64,000 nt of DNA from Aureimonas phyllosphaerae (GTDB lineage: Bacteria; Pseudomonadota; Alphaproteobacteria; Rhizobiales; Rhizobiaceae), in assembly GCF_900113065.1 (NCBI RefSeq), contig NZ_FOOA01000003.1, positions 248,001 to 312,000 on the forward strand. The letters run 5' to 3'. Below the pieces are notes generated by a model. That model saw nothing but the letters and a program-made list of their open reading frames with translations. It had not been told where the DNA came from and ran no database searches. The stretch's first letter is position 1; each line of letters opens with the position of its first letter. The position numbers and the translations under genes were made by a program. Below are positions 8,229 through 16,986 of this stretch, in pieces.

Positions 8229-9387
8229 CCTCGCATCCACCACGCCCGATCCGGGCCCGCTGCCCGGCGACCTGCCCGTTGCACCGCAGGACGTCCGCGG
8301 CCGCTCGCTGTTCCAGCTGGCGCTCCTGCGCCTTCGCCGGAACCGTGCCGCCATGGCCGGCTTCGTTATCCTGATCCTCGTCGCGCTGTTCTCGTTCCTC
8401 GGGCCGCAGTTCACCGACCATCGCTACGATCAGGTGTTCCAGTCCTACGTCTCGGTGCCGCCATCGCTGGAAGCCTGGCCGCGCGAGGAGAACCTGAAGG
8501 GTGCGGTCGAAAGGGTGGCCGAGCGGGCGCGCGTCACGCTCGCCGCCTTCGACGTCGAGGATGGCCGCTACCTCGCCACCATCCGCTCCGACGAGCCGAT
8601 CGATCCGCGCGTCCTGCGCTACTTCGACCGGGCGGGCGAACTCGGCACCGGCGCGTCCGTCGCCGAGACGCGCGAGGACGGGCGCGAACTCGTCGTCGCG
8701 GGCACCGTCGGGCAGACCTATTTCCCGTTCGGAACCGACGGCAACGGGCGCGACCTCATGGTCCGCACCATGGTCGGCGGGCAGATCTCGCTCGTGATCG
8801 GCGTTCTCGCCAGCCTCGTCTCTCTCGTGATCGGCGTCACCTACGGTGCCATCTCCGGCTATGTCGGCGGGCGCGTCGACAACCTGATGATGCGCCTCGT
8901 CGAGATCCTCTACTCGCTGCCCTTCGTCTTCATGGTCATCATGCTGGTCGCCTTCTTCGGGCGGTCCTTCGTCCTGATCTTCGTGGCGATCGGCCTCGTG
9001 GAATGGCTTGACATGGCGCGCATCGTCCGCGGCCAGACGCTCACGATCAAGCGGCGCGAGTTCGTCGCGGCGGCGGAGGCCATGGGCCTCACCGACCGGC
9101 AGATCGTCCGGCGCCACATCGTGCCCAACACGATCGGCCCGGTCGTGGTCTTCGTCACCATCGTCGTGCCGAAGGTGATCCTTCTGGAAAGCTTCCTGAG
9201 CTTCCTCGGCCTCGGCGTGCAGGCGCCGCTGACGAGCTGGGGCGCGCTGATCTCTGACGGGGCGCAGACGATCCAGGCGGCCCCCTGGCTCCTGCTCTTT
9301 CCGGCGGTGCTCTTCTGCGTGACGCTCTTCGCGCTCAACTTCATCGGCGACGGATTGCGCGACGCCTTCGATCCAAGGGACCGCTGA
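8221..9387 (+). CDS. oppC: Peptide ABC transporter permease, OppC type with a large periplasmic insert
   Basis: A 388-residue permease. After the first helix (about residues 43-62) there is a ~130-residue soluble stretch before the remaining helices start near VGGQISLVIGVLASLVSLVI. This is typical of long OppC forms. The segment FPFGTDGNGRDLMVR precedes the channel domain. The EAA loop is FVAAAEAMGLTDRQIVRRHI. The gene overlaps oppB by 8 bp and ends 1 bp before the ATPase start, so all four genes form one operon. Confidence 0.92.
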   Translation: MTDLASTTPDPGPLPGDLPVAPQDVRGRSLFQLALLRLRRNRAAMAGFVILILVALFSFLGPQFTDHRYDQVFQSYVSVPPSLEAWPREENLKGAVERVAERARVTLAAFDVEDGRYLATIRSDEPIDPRVLRYFDRAGELGTGASVAETREDGRELVVAGTVGQTYFPFGTDGNGRDLMVRTMVGGQISLVIGVLASLVSLVIGVTYGAISGYVGGRVDNLMMRLVEILYSLPFVFMVIMLVAFFGRSFVLIFVAIGLVEWLDMARIVRGQTLTIKRREFVAAAEAMGLTDRQIVRRHIVPNTIGPVVVFVTIVVPKVILLESFLSFLGLGVQAPLTSWGALISDGAQTIQAAPWLLLFPAVLFCVTLFALNFIGDGLRDAFDPRDR

Positions 9388-9388
9388 C

Positions 9389-11011
9389 ATGGTCGAGACG
9401 GTGCTTTCCATCCGCGATCTTCGCGTCGCCTTCGACACCGAGGACGGCCAACTCGATGCCGTGAAGGGCGTATCCTTCGAGGTCGCGCCCGGCGAAACGC
9501 TGGCAGTCGTCGGGGAGTCCGGGTCCGGCAAGAGCCAGACCATGATGGCAGTGATGGGGCTTCTGGCCGCCAACGGCCGAGCGTCGGGCTCGGCGCGCTA
9601 TCGCGGCGAGGAAATCCTCGGGCTCCCCGCCCGCCAGCTCAACCGCTATCGCGGTGCCAAGATCTCGATGATCTTCCAAGAGCCGATGACCTCGCTCGAC
9701 CCGCTCTATCCCGTCGGACGGCAGATCGGCGAGGTGATCCGTCACCATTCGGGCAAGCGCGGCTCGGCCGTGCGGGCGCGGGTGCTCGAACTCCTTGGCC
9801 TCGTCGGCATCCCCGAGCCCGAGCGGCGGATCGACAGCTTTCCGCACGAACTCTCCGGCGGCCAGCGCCAGCGCGTGATGATCGCCATGGCGCTCGCCAA
9901 CGATCCGGAACTCCTCATCGCCGACGAGCCGACGACGGCACTCGACGTGACGGTGCAGGCGCAGATCCTGAAGCTTCTCGCCGATCTCCAGAAGCGCCTC
10001 GGCATGGCGATCCTCCTCATCACCCACGATCTCGGCGTCGTCCGGCATTTCGCGGGGCGGGTCGTCGTCATGCGCCGCGGCGACGTGGTCGAGGAAGGGC
10101 CGACGGAAGCGATCTTCCGGTCGCCACGCCACGACTACACCAAGATGCTGCTCGCGGCCGAACCGCAGGGCGGCAAGCCGCCGGTCCCGGAGGGCACGCC
10201 GCTCGTCCTGTCGGCGCAGGACGTCGTCGTCGACTACGACCTGCGGGGATCGAAAAGCCTGTTCTCGAAGGGGCCTGACACGTTCCGCGCCGTCGACCAC
10301 GTCTCGCTGGCCCTGAAGAGCGGCCAGACGATCGGCGTCGTCGGCGAATCGGGGTCGGGCAAGTCGACGCTCGGGCGCGCCATCCTGCGCCTCCTGCCGA
10401 GCGACGGGCGATACCGCTTCGAGGGCCAGGACATCACCGCCTTCGACCGGCGGCGCATGCGCCCGCTGCGGCGCGAGCTTCAGCTGATGTTCCAGGACCC
10501 GTTCGGCTCGCTCAGCCCACGCCTCACGGTCGGGGAGATCGTCACCGAGGGCCTGCTCGTCCACGAGCCGTCGCTGTCGGCGGCGGATCGCTCGCGCCGT
10601 GCGGCCGCGGCGCTGGAGGAGGTCGGCCTGCCGCCCGAGGCGCGCAACCGCTACCCGCACGAGTTCTCGGGCGGCCAGCGGCAGCGCATCGCCATCGCGC
10701 GCGCCATGATCCTAAAGCCCAAGGTCGTGGTGCTGGACGAGCCGACCTCGGCGCTCGACCGCTCGGTGCAAGTGCAGATCGTCGAGCTCCTGCGCAAGCT
10801 CCAGCGAGAGCACGGCCTGTCCTACGTCTTCATCAGCCACGATCTCGCAGTGATCCGGGCGATCTCGGACCACATCCTCGTCATGAAGGACGGCAGGCTG
10901 GTCGAGGAAGGCGCGACGGAGGACATCTTCTCCGCCCCGCGCGAGGAGTACACGCGCACGCTGATCGCCGCCGCCTTCGACGCAAAGCGGCCGCGCGAAC
11001 TGGCCGCCTGA
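9389..11011 (+). CDS. Fused dual-domain peptide ABC transporter ATPase (OppD-OppF fusion)
   Basis: A 540-residue protein with two complete ABC ATPase domains, equivalent to OppD and OppF in one chain. Domain 1 has Walker [13 protein letters not shown], signature [15 protein letters not shown] and Walker [13 protein letters not shown]. Domain 2 has Walker [17 protein letters not shown], signature [15 protein letters not shown] and Walker [13 protein letters not shown]. Both have switch histidines ([12 protein letters not shown] and [11 protein letters not shown]). It energises the permease pair. It is the last gene of the operon and is followed by a strong terminator. Confidence 0.93.
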   Translation: MVETVLSIRDLRVAFDTEDGQLDAVKGVSFEVAPGETLAVVGESGSGKSQTMMAVMGLLAANGRASGSARYRGEEILGLPARQLNRYRGAKISMIFQEPMTSLDPLYPVGRQIGEVIRHHSGKRGSAVRARVLELLGLVGIPEPERRIDSFPHELSGGQRQRVMIAMALANDPELLIADEPTTALDVTVQAQILKLLADLQKRLGMAILLITHDLGVVRHFAGRVVVMRRGDVVEEGPTEAIFRSPRHDYTKMLLAAEPQGGKPPVPEGTPLVLSAQDVVVDYDLRGSKSLFSKGPDTFRAVDHVSLALKSGQTIGVVGESGSGKSTLGRAILRLLPSDGRYRFEGQDITAFDRRRMRPLRRELQLMFQDPFGSLSPRLTVGEIVTEGLLVHEPSLSAADRSRRAAAALEEVGLPPEARNRYPHEFSGGQRQRIAIARAMILKPKVVVLDEPTSALDRSVQVQIVELLRKLQREHGLSYVFISHDLAVIRAISDHILVMKDGRLVEEGATEDIFSAPREEYTRTLIAAAFDAKRPRELAA

Positions 11012-11017
11012 ACCGAC

Positions 11018-11050
11018 AAAGGGGCGCCGCATCGGCGCCCCTTTTCTTTT
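11018..11050 (+). terminator. Rho-independent terminator of the peptide ABC operon
   Basis: A perfect 12-bp stem AAAGGGGCGCCG/CGGCGCCCCTTT with a 3-base loop is followed by TTCTTTTG. The leading A-run also gives a T-run on the other strand, so it may terminate the convergent tctA transcript as well. Confidence 0.9.
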
Positions 11051-11069
11051 GTCCCACGTCTTCGATCAG

Positions 11070-12572
11070 TCAGGCGGTGCGCGCCGGCCGCACCATCTGG
11101 ATTGCCTTGGAGATCAGCGGCCAGGCAAGAAGCAGGAGCGCCAGCGCCATCAGCGTGCCGACCAGCCCGTTCGACCAGAAGATCGAGAGCGATCCGCCGG
11201 AATAGAGCATCGATTGGCGGAACGCGTCCTCGGCCTTGTCGCCGAGCACCATGGCGAGCACCAGCGGCGCGATCGGGTAGTCCAGCCGCTTGAAGACATA
11301 GCCGACGATGCCGAAGGCCACCGCCATCATCACGTCGAACTCGGCGTTCGCCACCGTGTAGGCGCCGATCAGGCAGACCACGATGATGATCGGGCCGATG
11401 ATGCCGAAGGGAATGCGCAGGATCGAGGCGAAGAGCGGCACGGTGGCGAGCACCAGCACCACAGCGATGATGTTGGACAGGTACATCGACGCGATGAGGC
11501 CCCAGACGAAGTCCGGCTGTTCCACGAAAAGAAGCGGGCCGGGCTGGAGGCCCCAGATCATCAGGCCACCCATCATGACGGCGGCCGTCGCCGAGCCCGG
11601 CACGCCGAGCGCCAGCATCGGCAGGAGCGCCGAGGTTCCGGCCGAGTGGTCTGCGACCTCCGGCGCGATGACGCCTTCCGGCTCGCCCTTGCCGAAGTTC
11701 CGCCCATACTTGCCGAAGCGGCGGCCGAGGCCGTAGCTCATGAAGGACGCGGCCGTCGGCCCGCCCGGCGTGATGCCCATCCAGACGCCGACGGCGGCCG
11801 AGCGCAGGAAGGTCACCCAGTAGTGCGGCAGGCGGGCGAGCGCCCGGAAGATCTCGCGCACCTCGATCTTCGAGGACACGCCCTTGAACTTCAGCTCCTC
11901 CTGCACCGTGAGCAGAAGCTCGCCGATGCCGAAGAGGCCGATGACGGCGACGAGGAAGGAGATGCCGCGCAGGAGATCCGGCCAGCCGAAGGTGAGGCGA
12001 AGCTCGCCCGACACCGTGTCCATGCCGACGGTCGCAAACGCGAGACCTGCCAGCAGCGAGACGGCCGCCTTGATCGGATCGCCGCCGCCGAGGCCGATGA
12101 AGGAGCAGAAGGCGAGAAGGTAGATCGCGAAGAACTCGGGGCTCGAGAAGCGCAGCGCGAACTCGGCGATCCAGCTCGCCAGAAGCGTGATGACGATGAC
12201 GCCGGTCAGCGCGCCGATGCCGGCCGAGAAGAAGGCGGTCGATAGCGCTTCGGTCGCCCGGCCCTGCTTGGCCATCGGATAGCCGTCGAAGGTGGTCGCC
12301 ACCGATGACGGCTCGCCGGGGATGTTGAAGAGGATCGAGGTCGTCGATCCGCCGAACAGCGCGCCCCAGTACATCGAGGACAGGAGGATGATCGCCGAGA
12401 CCGGCTCCATCGTGAAGGTCAGCGGCAGGAGCAGCGTCACGCCGTTGGGCGCGCCGAGGCCCGGAAGGACCCCGACCAGAATGCCGAGGAGCACGCCCAT
12501 GACGATGAGCGCGACATGGTAGAACGAGAAGGCGACGGAGAAGCCGTGCAGGAGATTGGCGATGTCAGCCAT
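11070..12572 (-). CDS. tctA: Tripartite tricarboxylate transporter large membrane subunit TctA
   Basis: A 500-residue TctA-family protein with about 11-12 membrane segments. It carries the family motif LVGVLPGLGAPNGVTLLLPLTF near residues 30-50 and the repeated region GVWMGITPGGPTAASFMSYG mid-protein, followed by GVPGSATAAVMMGGLM. It is the ion-coupled carboxylate permease that works with TctB and the periplasmic TctC. It is 12 bp downstream of tctB. It is the last gene of the long minus-strand operon that begins with the PdxA2-like gene, so the transported substrate is probably the sugar acid that operon degrades. Confidence 0.93.
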   Translation of the reverse strand: MADIANLLHGFSVAFSFYHVALIVMGVLLGILVGVLPGLGAPNGVTLLLPLTFTMEPVSAIILLSSMYWGALFGGSTTSILFNIPGEPSSVATTFDGYPMAKQGRATEALSTAFFSAGIGALTGVIVITLLASWIAEFALRFSSPEFFAIYLLAFCSFIGLGGGDPIKAAVSLLAGLAFATVGMDTVSGELRLTFGWPDLLRGISFLVAVIGLFGIGELLLTVQEELKFKGVSSKIEVREIFRALARLPHYWVTFLRSAAVGVWMGITPGGPTAASFMSYGLGRRFGKYGRNFGKGEPEGVIAPEVADHSAGTSALLPMLALGVPGSATAAVMMGGLMIWGLQPGPLLFVEQPDFVWGLIASMYLSNIIAVVLVLATVPLFASILRIPFGIIGPIIIVVCLIGAYTVANAEFDVMMAVAFGIVGYVFKRLDYPIAPLVLAMVLGDKAEDAFRQSMLYSGGSLSIFWSNGLVGTLMALALLLLAWPLISKAIQMVRPARTA

Positions 12573-12584
12573 GGATCGATCTCC

Positions 12585-13130
12585 TCAATAGATGCCGAGC
12601 AGCGGCATGACGACGCCCTTGGCGAGCGGCACCTGGAACCAGAACTCGAAGGTGACGAAGAAGACGGCCATGGTCGCGACCGAGATCACCGTCGCCTTCA
12701 CGACGCCGACCTTGCCGAGCGTCATCATCGAGAAGACGAGGAAGAGCGCGCCGGACAGATAGACGCCGAGCCACGGGATGAGCGCGGCGGAGATCGCCGT
12801 CGGCACGAAGACCGAAGCGATGCGCCCGAGCGCCCCATCCTCCAGAAAGCGCTCGTCGAGACCGGTCGGCTCGTGCAGCGCGACGGCGCCGCCGGCGGCC
12901 TGCGCCTCGAGGTTGGCGGGCGCGCGACGACGCCCGGTGAGGCCGTATTTGACGGCGATCACGAGGCCGAGCACCGTCAGGATGATGCCGATGCGGAACG
13001 GAAAATAGCCGGCGGACGGACCGAAATCCGTCCAGCCGGTGCCGTTCTCCAGGCTGCCATAGGCCGTGACGACACCCAGGAGGGTTGCCGAAAGGCCGGT
13101 CGCGACTTCGATGTGACGGCGGGTCACCAT
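12585..13130 (-). CDS. tctB: Tripartite tricarboxylate transporter small membrane subunit TctB
   Basis: A 181-residue membrane protein with four hydrophobic segments, the usual size and topology of TctB. It opens with a helix (ATGLSATLLGVVTAYGSL), continues with FGPSAGYFPFRIGIILTVLG, and ends with a helix pair. The middle (about residues 70-95) is a polar loop. TctB proteins diverge quickly, and the assignment leans on size, topology and its place directly before tctA. It is required with TctA for uptake. Confidence 0.85.
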   Translation of the reverse strand: MVTRRHIEVATGLSATLLGVVTAYGSLENGTGWTDFGPSAGYFPFRIGIILTVLGLVIAVKYGLTGRRRAPANLEAQAAGGAVALHEPTGLDERFLEDGALGRIASVFVPTAISAALIPWLGVYLSGALFLVFSMMTLGKVGVVKATVISVATMAVFFVTFEFWFQVPLAKGVVMPLLGIY

Positions 13131-13165
13131 CGCGCGTCCTCCCCTTTTGCGTGACGGGCTGGCTT

Positions 13166-13190
13166 CGGGCGGCCGTCGGCCGGCCGCCCG
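13166..13190 (-). promoter_or_regulatory. Intercistronic stem-loop between tctC and tctB
   Basis: A perfect 10-bp stem CGGGCGGCCG/CGGCCGCCCG with a 5-base loop lies between the binding-protein gene and the membrane subunits. No T-run follows. It is probably an mRNA 3'-protecting element that favours TctC over TctB and TctA. Confidence 0.55.
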
Positions 13191-13207
13191 TACTGCCGGC
13201 GGTCGGC

Positions 13208-14194
13208 TTAGTTGACGAGCCAGCCGTCCGCTTCGAACTGCTTGCGCGAGCGCTCGACGTCGGCGGCGATGTAGGACTTGAACTCGTCGCCGGTCATGAA
13301 ACGGGCCGTCTGCGAGGTGTTCTTCAGGTAGGCCTGAAACTCCGGCGTCGCGGACACCTTCTTCAGGAGATCGGTGTACCAGGCGACGGCCTCGGCCGGC
13401 ACGTCAGCCGGGGCGAACACGGTGCGCGGCATCTGGTAGGCGTCGAGTGCGAGGCCCTGCTCGCGGCAGGTCGGGATGTCGTTCCACGACATGGTCTCGG
13501 TGACCTTGGTCGTGTCGGCCATCCGCTCGTTCGACATCACGCAGAGGGGTTTCGCCTGCCCCGCACGCCACTGACCGACGTTCTCGGCCGGGTTGTTGGT
13601 GTTGGCGTCGATGTGGTTGCCGGCGAGCTGCACGGCGGCCTCCGAGCCCGACTTGAACGGGATGTAGAGGAACTTCGCGCCCGTCGCGGCCTCGATGCGA
13701 CGAACCAGCGTCTGGTCGACGTCCTTGGACTGCGAGCCGCCGAAGCGGACCTTGCCGGGGTTCGCCTTGCCGGCTTCCACGAGGTCGGTGATCGTGTTGT
13801 AGGGGCTGTTCGCCTGGGCCCAGACGACGAACTCGTCGACGGCGAGCGTCGCGACCGGGGTCAGGTCCTCCGACTTGTAGCCGAGGCGCGTGACGAGCGG
13901 CAGCTGCCACTCGTTGGACGTGCCGAGGATCAGCTTGTGGTCGTCGCCGCCCGCGCCCGCGCCGTAGATGAACGCCTCGGCGCCCGAACCGCCGCCCTTG
14001 TTGGAGACGACGACATTGGTCGGCGCCAGGTTCTCCTTGGCGATCGCCGCCTGGATCTGGCGGGCGAACTGGTCAGTGCCACCGCCGGCGCCGCCGGCCG
14101 CGATGAACTCGACCGGCTTGGTCGGAGCCCACTGCGCCATGGCAGGTGCGGCGAGAGCAAGGGTCACGAGGGCGGTGGTTGCGAAGAGCTTCAT
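13208..14194 (-). CDS. tctC: Tripartite tricarboxylate transporter periplasmic binding protein TctC (Bug family)
   Basis: A 328-residue secreted binding protein. Signal peptide MKLFATTALVTLALAAPAMA is followed directly by QWAPTKPVEFIAAGGAGGGTD, the usual mature start and first ligand loop of Bug/TctC proteins. The second ligand loop is near GKVRFGGSQSKDVDQ. A strong ribosome binding site (GGAGG) precedes the ATG at 14194. It captures an organic acid in the periplasm for TctAB. It is co-directional with the DhaKL kinase 78 bp upstream, which ties the transporter to that catabolic set. Confidence 0.92.
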   Translation of the reverse strand: MKLFATTALVTLALAAPAMAQWAPTKPVEFIAAGGAGGGTDQFARQIQAAIAKENLAPTNVVVSNKGGGSGAEAFIYGAGAGGDDHKLILGTSNEWQLPLVTRLGYKSEDLTPVATLAVDEFVVWAQANSPYNTITDLVEAGKANPGKVRFGGSQSKDVDQTLVRRIEAATGAKFLYIPFKSGSEAAVQLAGNHIDANTNNPAENVGQWRAGQAKPLCVMSNERMADTTKVTETMSWNDIPTCREQGLALDAYQMPRTVFAPADVPAEAVAWYTDLLKKVSATPEFQAYLKNTSQTARFMTGDEFKSYIAADVERSRKQFEADGWLVN

Positions 14195-14239
14195 TGGATC
14201 ATGCCTCCCAGACGGATCGTTGAAGAAAGAAGAGCACCC

Positions 14240-14255
14240 GGCCGGTCGTCCGGCC
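14240..14255 (-). promoter_or_regulatory. Small hairpin between the kinase gene and tctC
   Basis: A 6-bp GC stem GGCCGG/CCGGCC with loop TCGT, followed on the minus strand by a pyrimidine-rich stretch (gctcttctttcttc). It could be a weak attenuator or stabiliser. Evidence is limited to the symmetry. Confidence 0.35.
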
Positions 14256-14272
14256 AGGGATTGGAAAGCCGG

Positions 14273-15985
14273 CTAGCCGGCGTTGAGGGCCTCGCCGACC
14301 GTGCGGGCACAGAGCGCCAGCGAGACAGCGCCGGCATCGGGGTGCCCGATGCTCTTGGCGGCGAGCGGGCGCGCGCGGCCGAGCCGGGGCGTCAGCTGGG
14401 CGGTCTCGTCGGCGGCGCGCGTCGCGGCTTCGGCGGCCCGGCTCCAAGCTTCGCGCAGGCGCGCCCCGCGCTTCACCTCGGCGTCGAGCGTCTCGACGAA
14501 GGGGACCAGCGCATCGACCAGCGTCTTGTCGCCGACCCGGGCGCGCCCGAGCGTGGTGACGGCGTCCCGGCCGGCCGTCGCGGCGCGAGCCGCAGCGGCG
14601 GCATTTACGGGAGCGTCGTCGCCGAGCGCCGTGCCGAAGCCGCGCAGGAGAAGTCCCCAGATCGCACCGGAGGTGCCGCCAGCGGTGTCCGCCCAGCGAT
14701 CGCCGGCATGGGCGAGGAGCGAGCCCGCTCCCGCACCTGCGGCCAACGCCTTGCGCGCGCCCTCGGCAGCCGCGGTCGAGCCGCGCCGCATCCCCTGCCC
14801 GTGGTCGCCGTCGCCGGCCACCGCATCGATGCGGCCGAGTTCGTCCTCGGCCTCAGCCAGCACGGCGGCAAGCCGCTCGACGATAGCGCAGGCCTTGGCC
14901 GCATCCCGGCGCGAGGCGTCCGACGCCGCTGCGAAGGACAAGGTGTCGGCATCAGCTTCGACGGGCTTCGGCGCGGCTGCGCGCGGCTCGACATTGCCGC
15001 GCCGGAAGGCGGCACCGTGGGCGGGCGCCAGCCAGAGCGGCTCCAGTTCCACGTCGAGCCAGGTGATCGTGAGCGAGCAGCCGGCCATGTCGAGGCTGGT
15101 GACGAACTCGCCGACCTCGGGCTGGACCAATGTCAGCCCTGCGTCGCGCAGGCGGCGGGCAACATGGGTCCAGAGGACGAACAGTTCTTCGTACTTCGTG
15201 GCGCCGAGCCCGTTGAGGAGCACGGCGACGCGCCCGTTCGCACCGGCGGGACGCTCGGCCAAGAGCGGATCGACCAAAAGGTCGGCCAAGGCCTTCGCCG
15301 ACATCGACGTCTCGTCGCGGATCCCCGGCTCGCCATGGATACCGAGGCCGACCGCGACCGAACCCTTCTCGACCGTGAAGAGCGGCGCGTCGGCGCCCGG
15401 CAGGGTGCAGCCGGAAAAGGCGATTCCGAACGACTGGGTACGCGCGTTTGCCAGCCTTGCCAGACGCTCGACCTCGTCGAGGGTCATGCCGGCTTCGGCC
15501 GCCGCGCCCGCGATCTTGAACACCGGCACGTCGCCGGCCACGCCGCGGCGAAGCTCGGGCGTCTCCTTCGGCGCGCTCGCCACGTCGTCGGTGACGGCGA
15601 GAACGCGCACGTCGATCCCCTCCCCGCGCAGCCGCGTCGCCGCCGCGCCGAAGTTCAGGACGTCGCCGGCATAGTTGCCGAAGCCAAGCACGATTCCGCC
15701 GCCGCGATGGGCCTGCCGGCAGATGCGCGCGACCGATTCCGTCGACGGCGAGGCGAAGACGTCGCCGGCCACCGTCGCGTCGGCGAGGCCGATGCCGACA
15801 TAGCCGCCGAAGGCCGGGTAGTGGCCGGAGCCGCCGCCGATCACCAGCGCGACCTTGCCCTCGGGCGTCTGCGTCGCCCGCACGGCGCCGCCGCGCACGG
15901 GGTGCACGAGATGGGCGTTGATGTCGCAGAAGCCTTCGAGGGCGCTTTGGGCGAAACGTTCGGGCTCGTCGTAAATGAGGGTCAT
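14273..15985 (-). CDS. DhaK-DhaL fusion kinase (dihydroxyacetone/tetrulose kinase family)
   Basis: A 570-residue ATP-dependent kinase with both domains in one chain. The DhaK domain (about 1-330) has IGGGSGHYPAFGGYVG and GLGIHGEPG, whose H217 matches the histidine that forms a hemiaminal with the keto substrate. The DhaL domain (about 370-570) has the metal-binding motif RIDAVAGDGDHGQGM and the ATP-lid region DTAGGTSGAIWG. The family phosphorylates dihydroxyacetone and also four-carbon ketoses such as D- or L-erythrulose. It overlaps the upstream isomerase gene by 4 bp. The gene set (isomerase, PdxA2, TTT transporter) favours a four-carbon keto-sugar or keto-acid intermediate over dihydroxyacetone. 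Confidence 0.88.
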   Translation of the reverse strand: MTLIYDEPERFAQSALEGFCDINAHLVHPVRGGAVRATQTPEGKVALVIGGGSGHYPAFGGYVGIGLADATVAGDVFASPSTESVARICRQAHRGGGIVLGFGNYAGDVLNFGAAATRLRGEGIDVRVLAVTDDVASAPKETPELRRGVAGDVPVFKIAGAAAEAGMTLDEVERLARLANARTQSFGIAFSGCTLPGADAPLFTVEKGSVAVGLGIHGEPGIRDETSMSAKALADLLVDPLLAERPAGANGRVAVLLNGLGATKYEELFVLWTHVARRLRDAGLTLVQPEVGEFVTSLDMAGCSLTITWLDVELEPLWLAPAHGAAFRRGNVEPRAAAPKPVEADADTLSFAAASDASRRDAAKACAIVERLAAVLAEAEDELGRIDAVAGDGDHGQGMRRGSTAAAEGARKALAAGAGAGSLLAHAGDRWADTAGGTSGAIWGLLLRGFGTALGDDAPVNAAAAARAATAGRDAVTTLGRARVGDKTLVDALVPFVETLDAEVKRGARLREAWSRAAEAATRAADETAQLTPRLGRARPLAAKSIGHPDAGAVSLALCARTVGEALNAG

Positions 15986-16956
15986 GCCGTGGTCTCCGGA
16001 CGCGGAAGGATGCGGCGAAGATAATCGCGATTGGTGGCGCTGACCGACAGGCCGTCGCCGCCGTAGTGCTCGACCAGGAACGGCGAGCGGAAGCCGTGGG
16101 CGAGCGCCATGCGAATGGCGGTCCGGTAGTTGATCGTGCCGAACTCGAGGGGCGCCGGCGCGGTCATGATGGCCCCGGTCGTCTCGTCCTCGATGCGCGT
16201 GTAGTTCTTGACGTGCCAGAAGCCGGCGAAGGGGGCGATCTTCTCCATCATTACCTGCCAGTGCTCGACCGGACGATGGAGGCGGATCAGGTTGCCGATG
16301 TCGGCATTGATCTTCACGTTGGGCAGGTCGACGTCGGTGACGAAGCGCACCGCGCCGTCGGCCGTGCCGATCAGCGTGTCCTCGTACATCTCCAGCGAGA
16401 TCTCGAGGCCGAGGTCGGCGGCATGGCGTCCGAGATCGCGCAGCCGCTCGACGGCGAGCGACCAGGTGCCGGCATCGGTCGGGTTGCGCTCGCCCTCCAC
16501 CGTCCAGAACCAGAGCGCCTGTCTCTGCGCGTCGGTGAGCGGGCCGAAGAAGCCGAAGGACACGGCGCCGGCGCCGATCGTCGCGGCCGTGTCGAGAACG
16601 CGGTGGCCATAGGCCAGATGCGCCTCGCCGAGCGACGGGTCGATAAGGTTCTTTCGCGCGGTGGAGATCGCCGGGATCGTCAGCCTGTGCGAGGCGACGA
16701 CGCCCATGAATTCACCCAGCCGCGAGGGCTCGAGGTCGGCGATGCGCAGCCAGCCGTCGGTCGGGTCGAGCTCGGTGAAGCCGGCGTCGGCGACGTCGGC
16801 GAGCGTCGCGGACCATTCCTCGGCGGACTGGTCCTGCGTCGTCCGGCCGTCCGGCAAGACGCCCGGATACTGGATCATTGCGGCCGCGATCGGCCAGTTA
16901 GTTCGGTCGAGCTTTCGCCCGGCTCCTTCAGACACGCGCACACCTCCCTCACGCAT
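15982..16956 (-). CDS. Sugar isomerase/epimerase, xylose-isomerase-like TIM barrel
   Basis: A 324-residue AP-endonuclease-2/xylose-isomerase-like TIM barrel. Likely metal ligands are E in ISLEMYED, D in KINADIGN, H in FWHVKNY and E in PFLVEHYGGD. The family includes hydroxypyruvate isomerase, OtnI-type tetronate isomerases, EryC-like tetrulose-phosphate isomerases and inosose isomerases. Its end overlaps the kinase start (ATGA). Between a PdxA2-like dehydrogenase and a DhaKL kinase, it probably interconverts a keto/hydroxy acid or ketose before phosphorylation. The true start may be the downstream GTG (VRVSEGAG), and the first ~15 residues are uncertain. Confidence 0.82.
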   Translation of the reverse strand: MREGGVRVSEGAGRKLDRTNWPIAAAMIQYPGVLPDGRTTQDQSAEEWSATLADVADAGFTELDPTDGWLRIADLEPSRLGEFMGVVASHRLTIPAISTARKNLIDPSLGEAHLAYGHRVLDTAATIGAGAVSFGFFGPLTDAQRQALWFWTVEGERNPTDAGTWSLAVERLRDLGRHAADLGLEISLEMYEDTLIGTADGAVRFVTDVDLPNVKINADIGNLIRLHRPVEHWQVMMEKIAPFAGFWHVKNYTRIEDETTGAIMTAPAPLEFGTINYRTAIRMALAHGFRSPFLVEHYGGDGLSVSATNRDYLRRILPRPETTA

Positions 16957-16986
16957 GCGGACGCTTCAAGGCTCGGCCGTCGGCGC

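Noticed and set aside
13085-16024. 979-codon open frame on the plus strand
   Set aside because: Antisense to tctC and the DhaKL gene, which carry signal peptide and active-site motifs. Low-complexity translation and no ribosome binding site.
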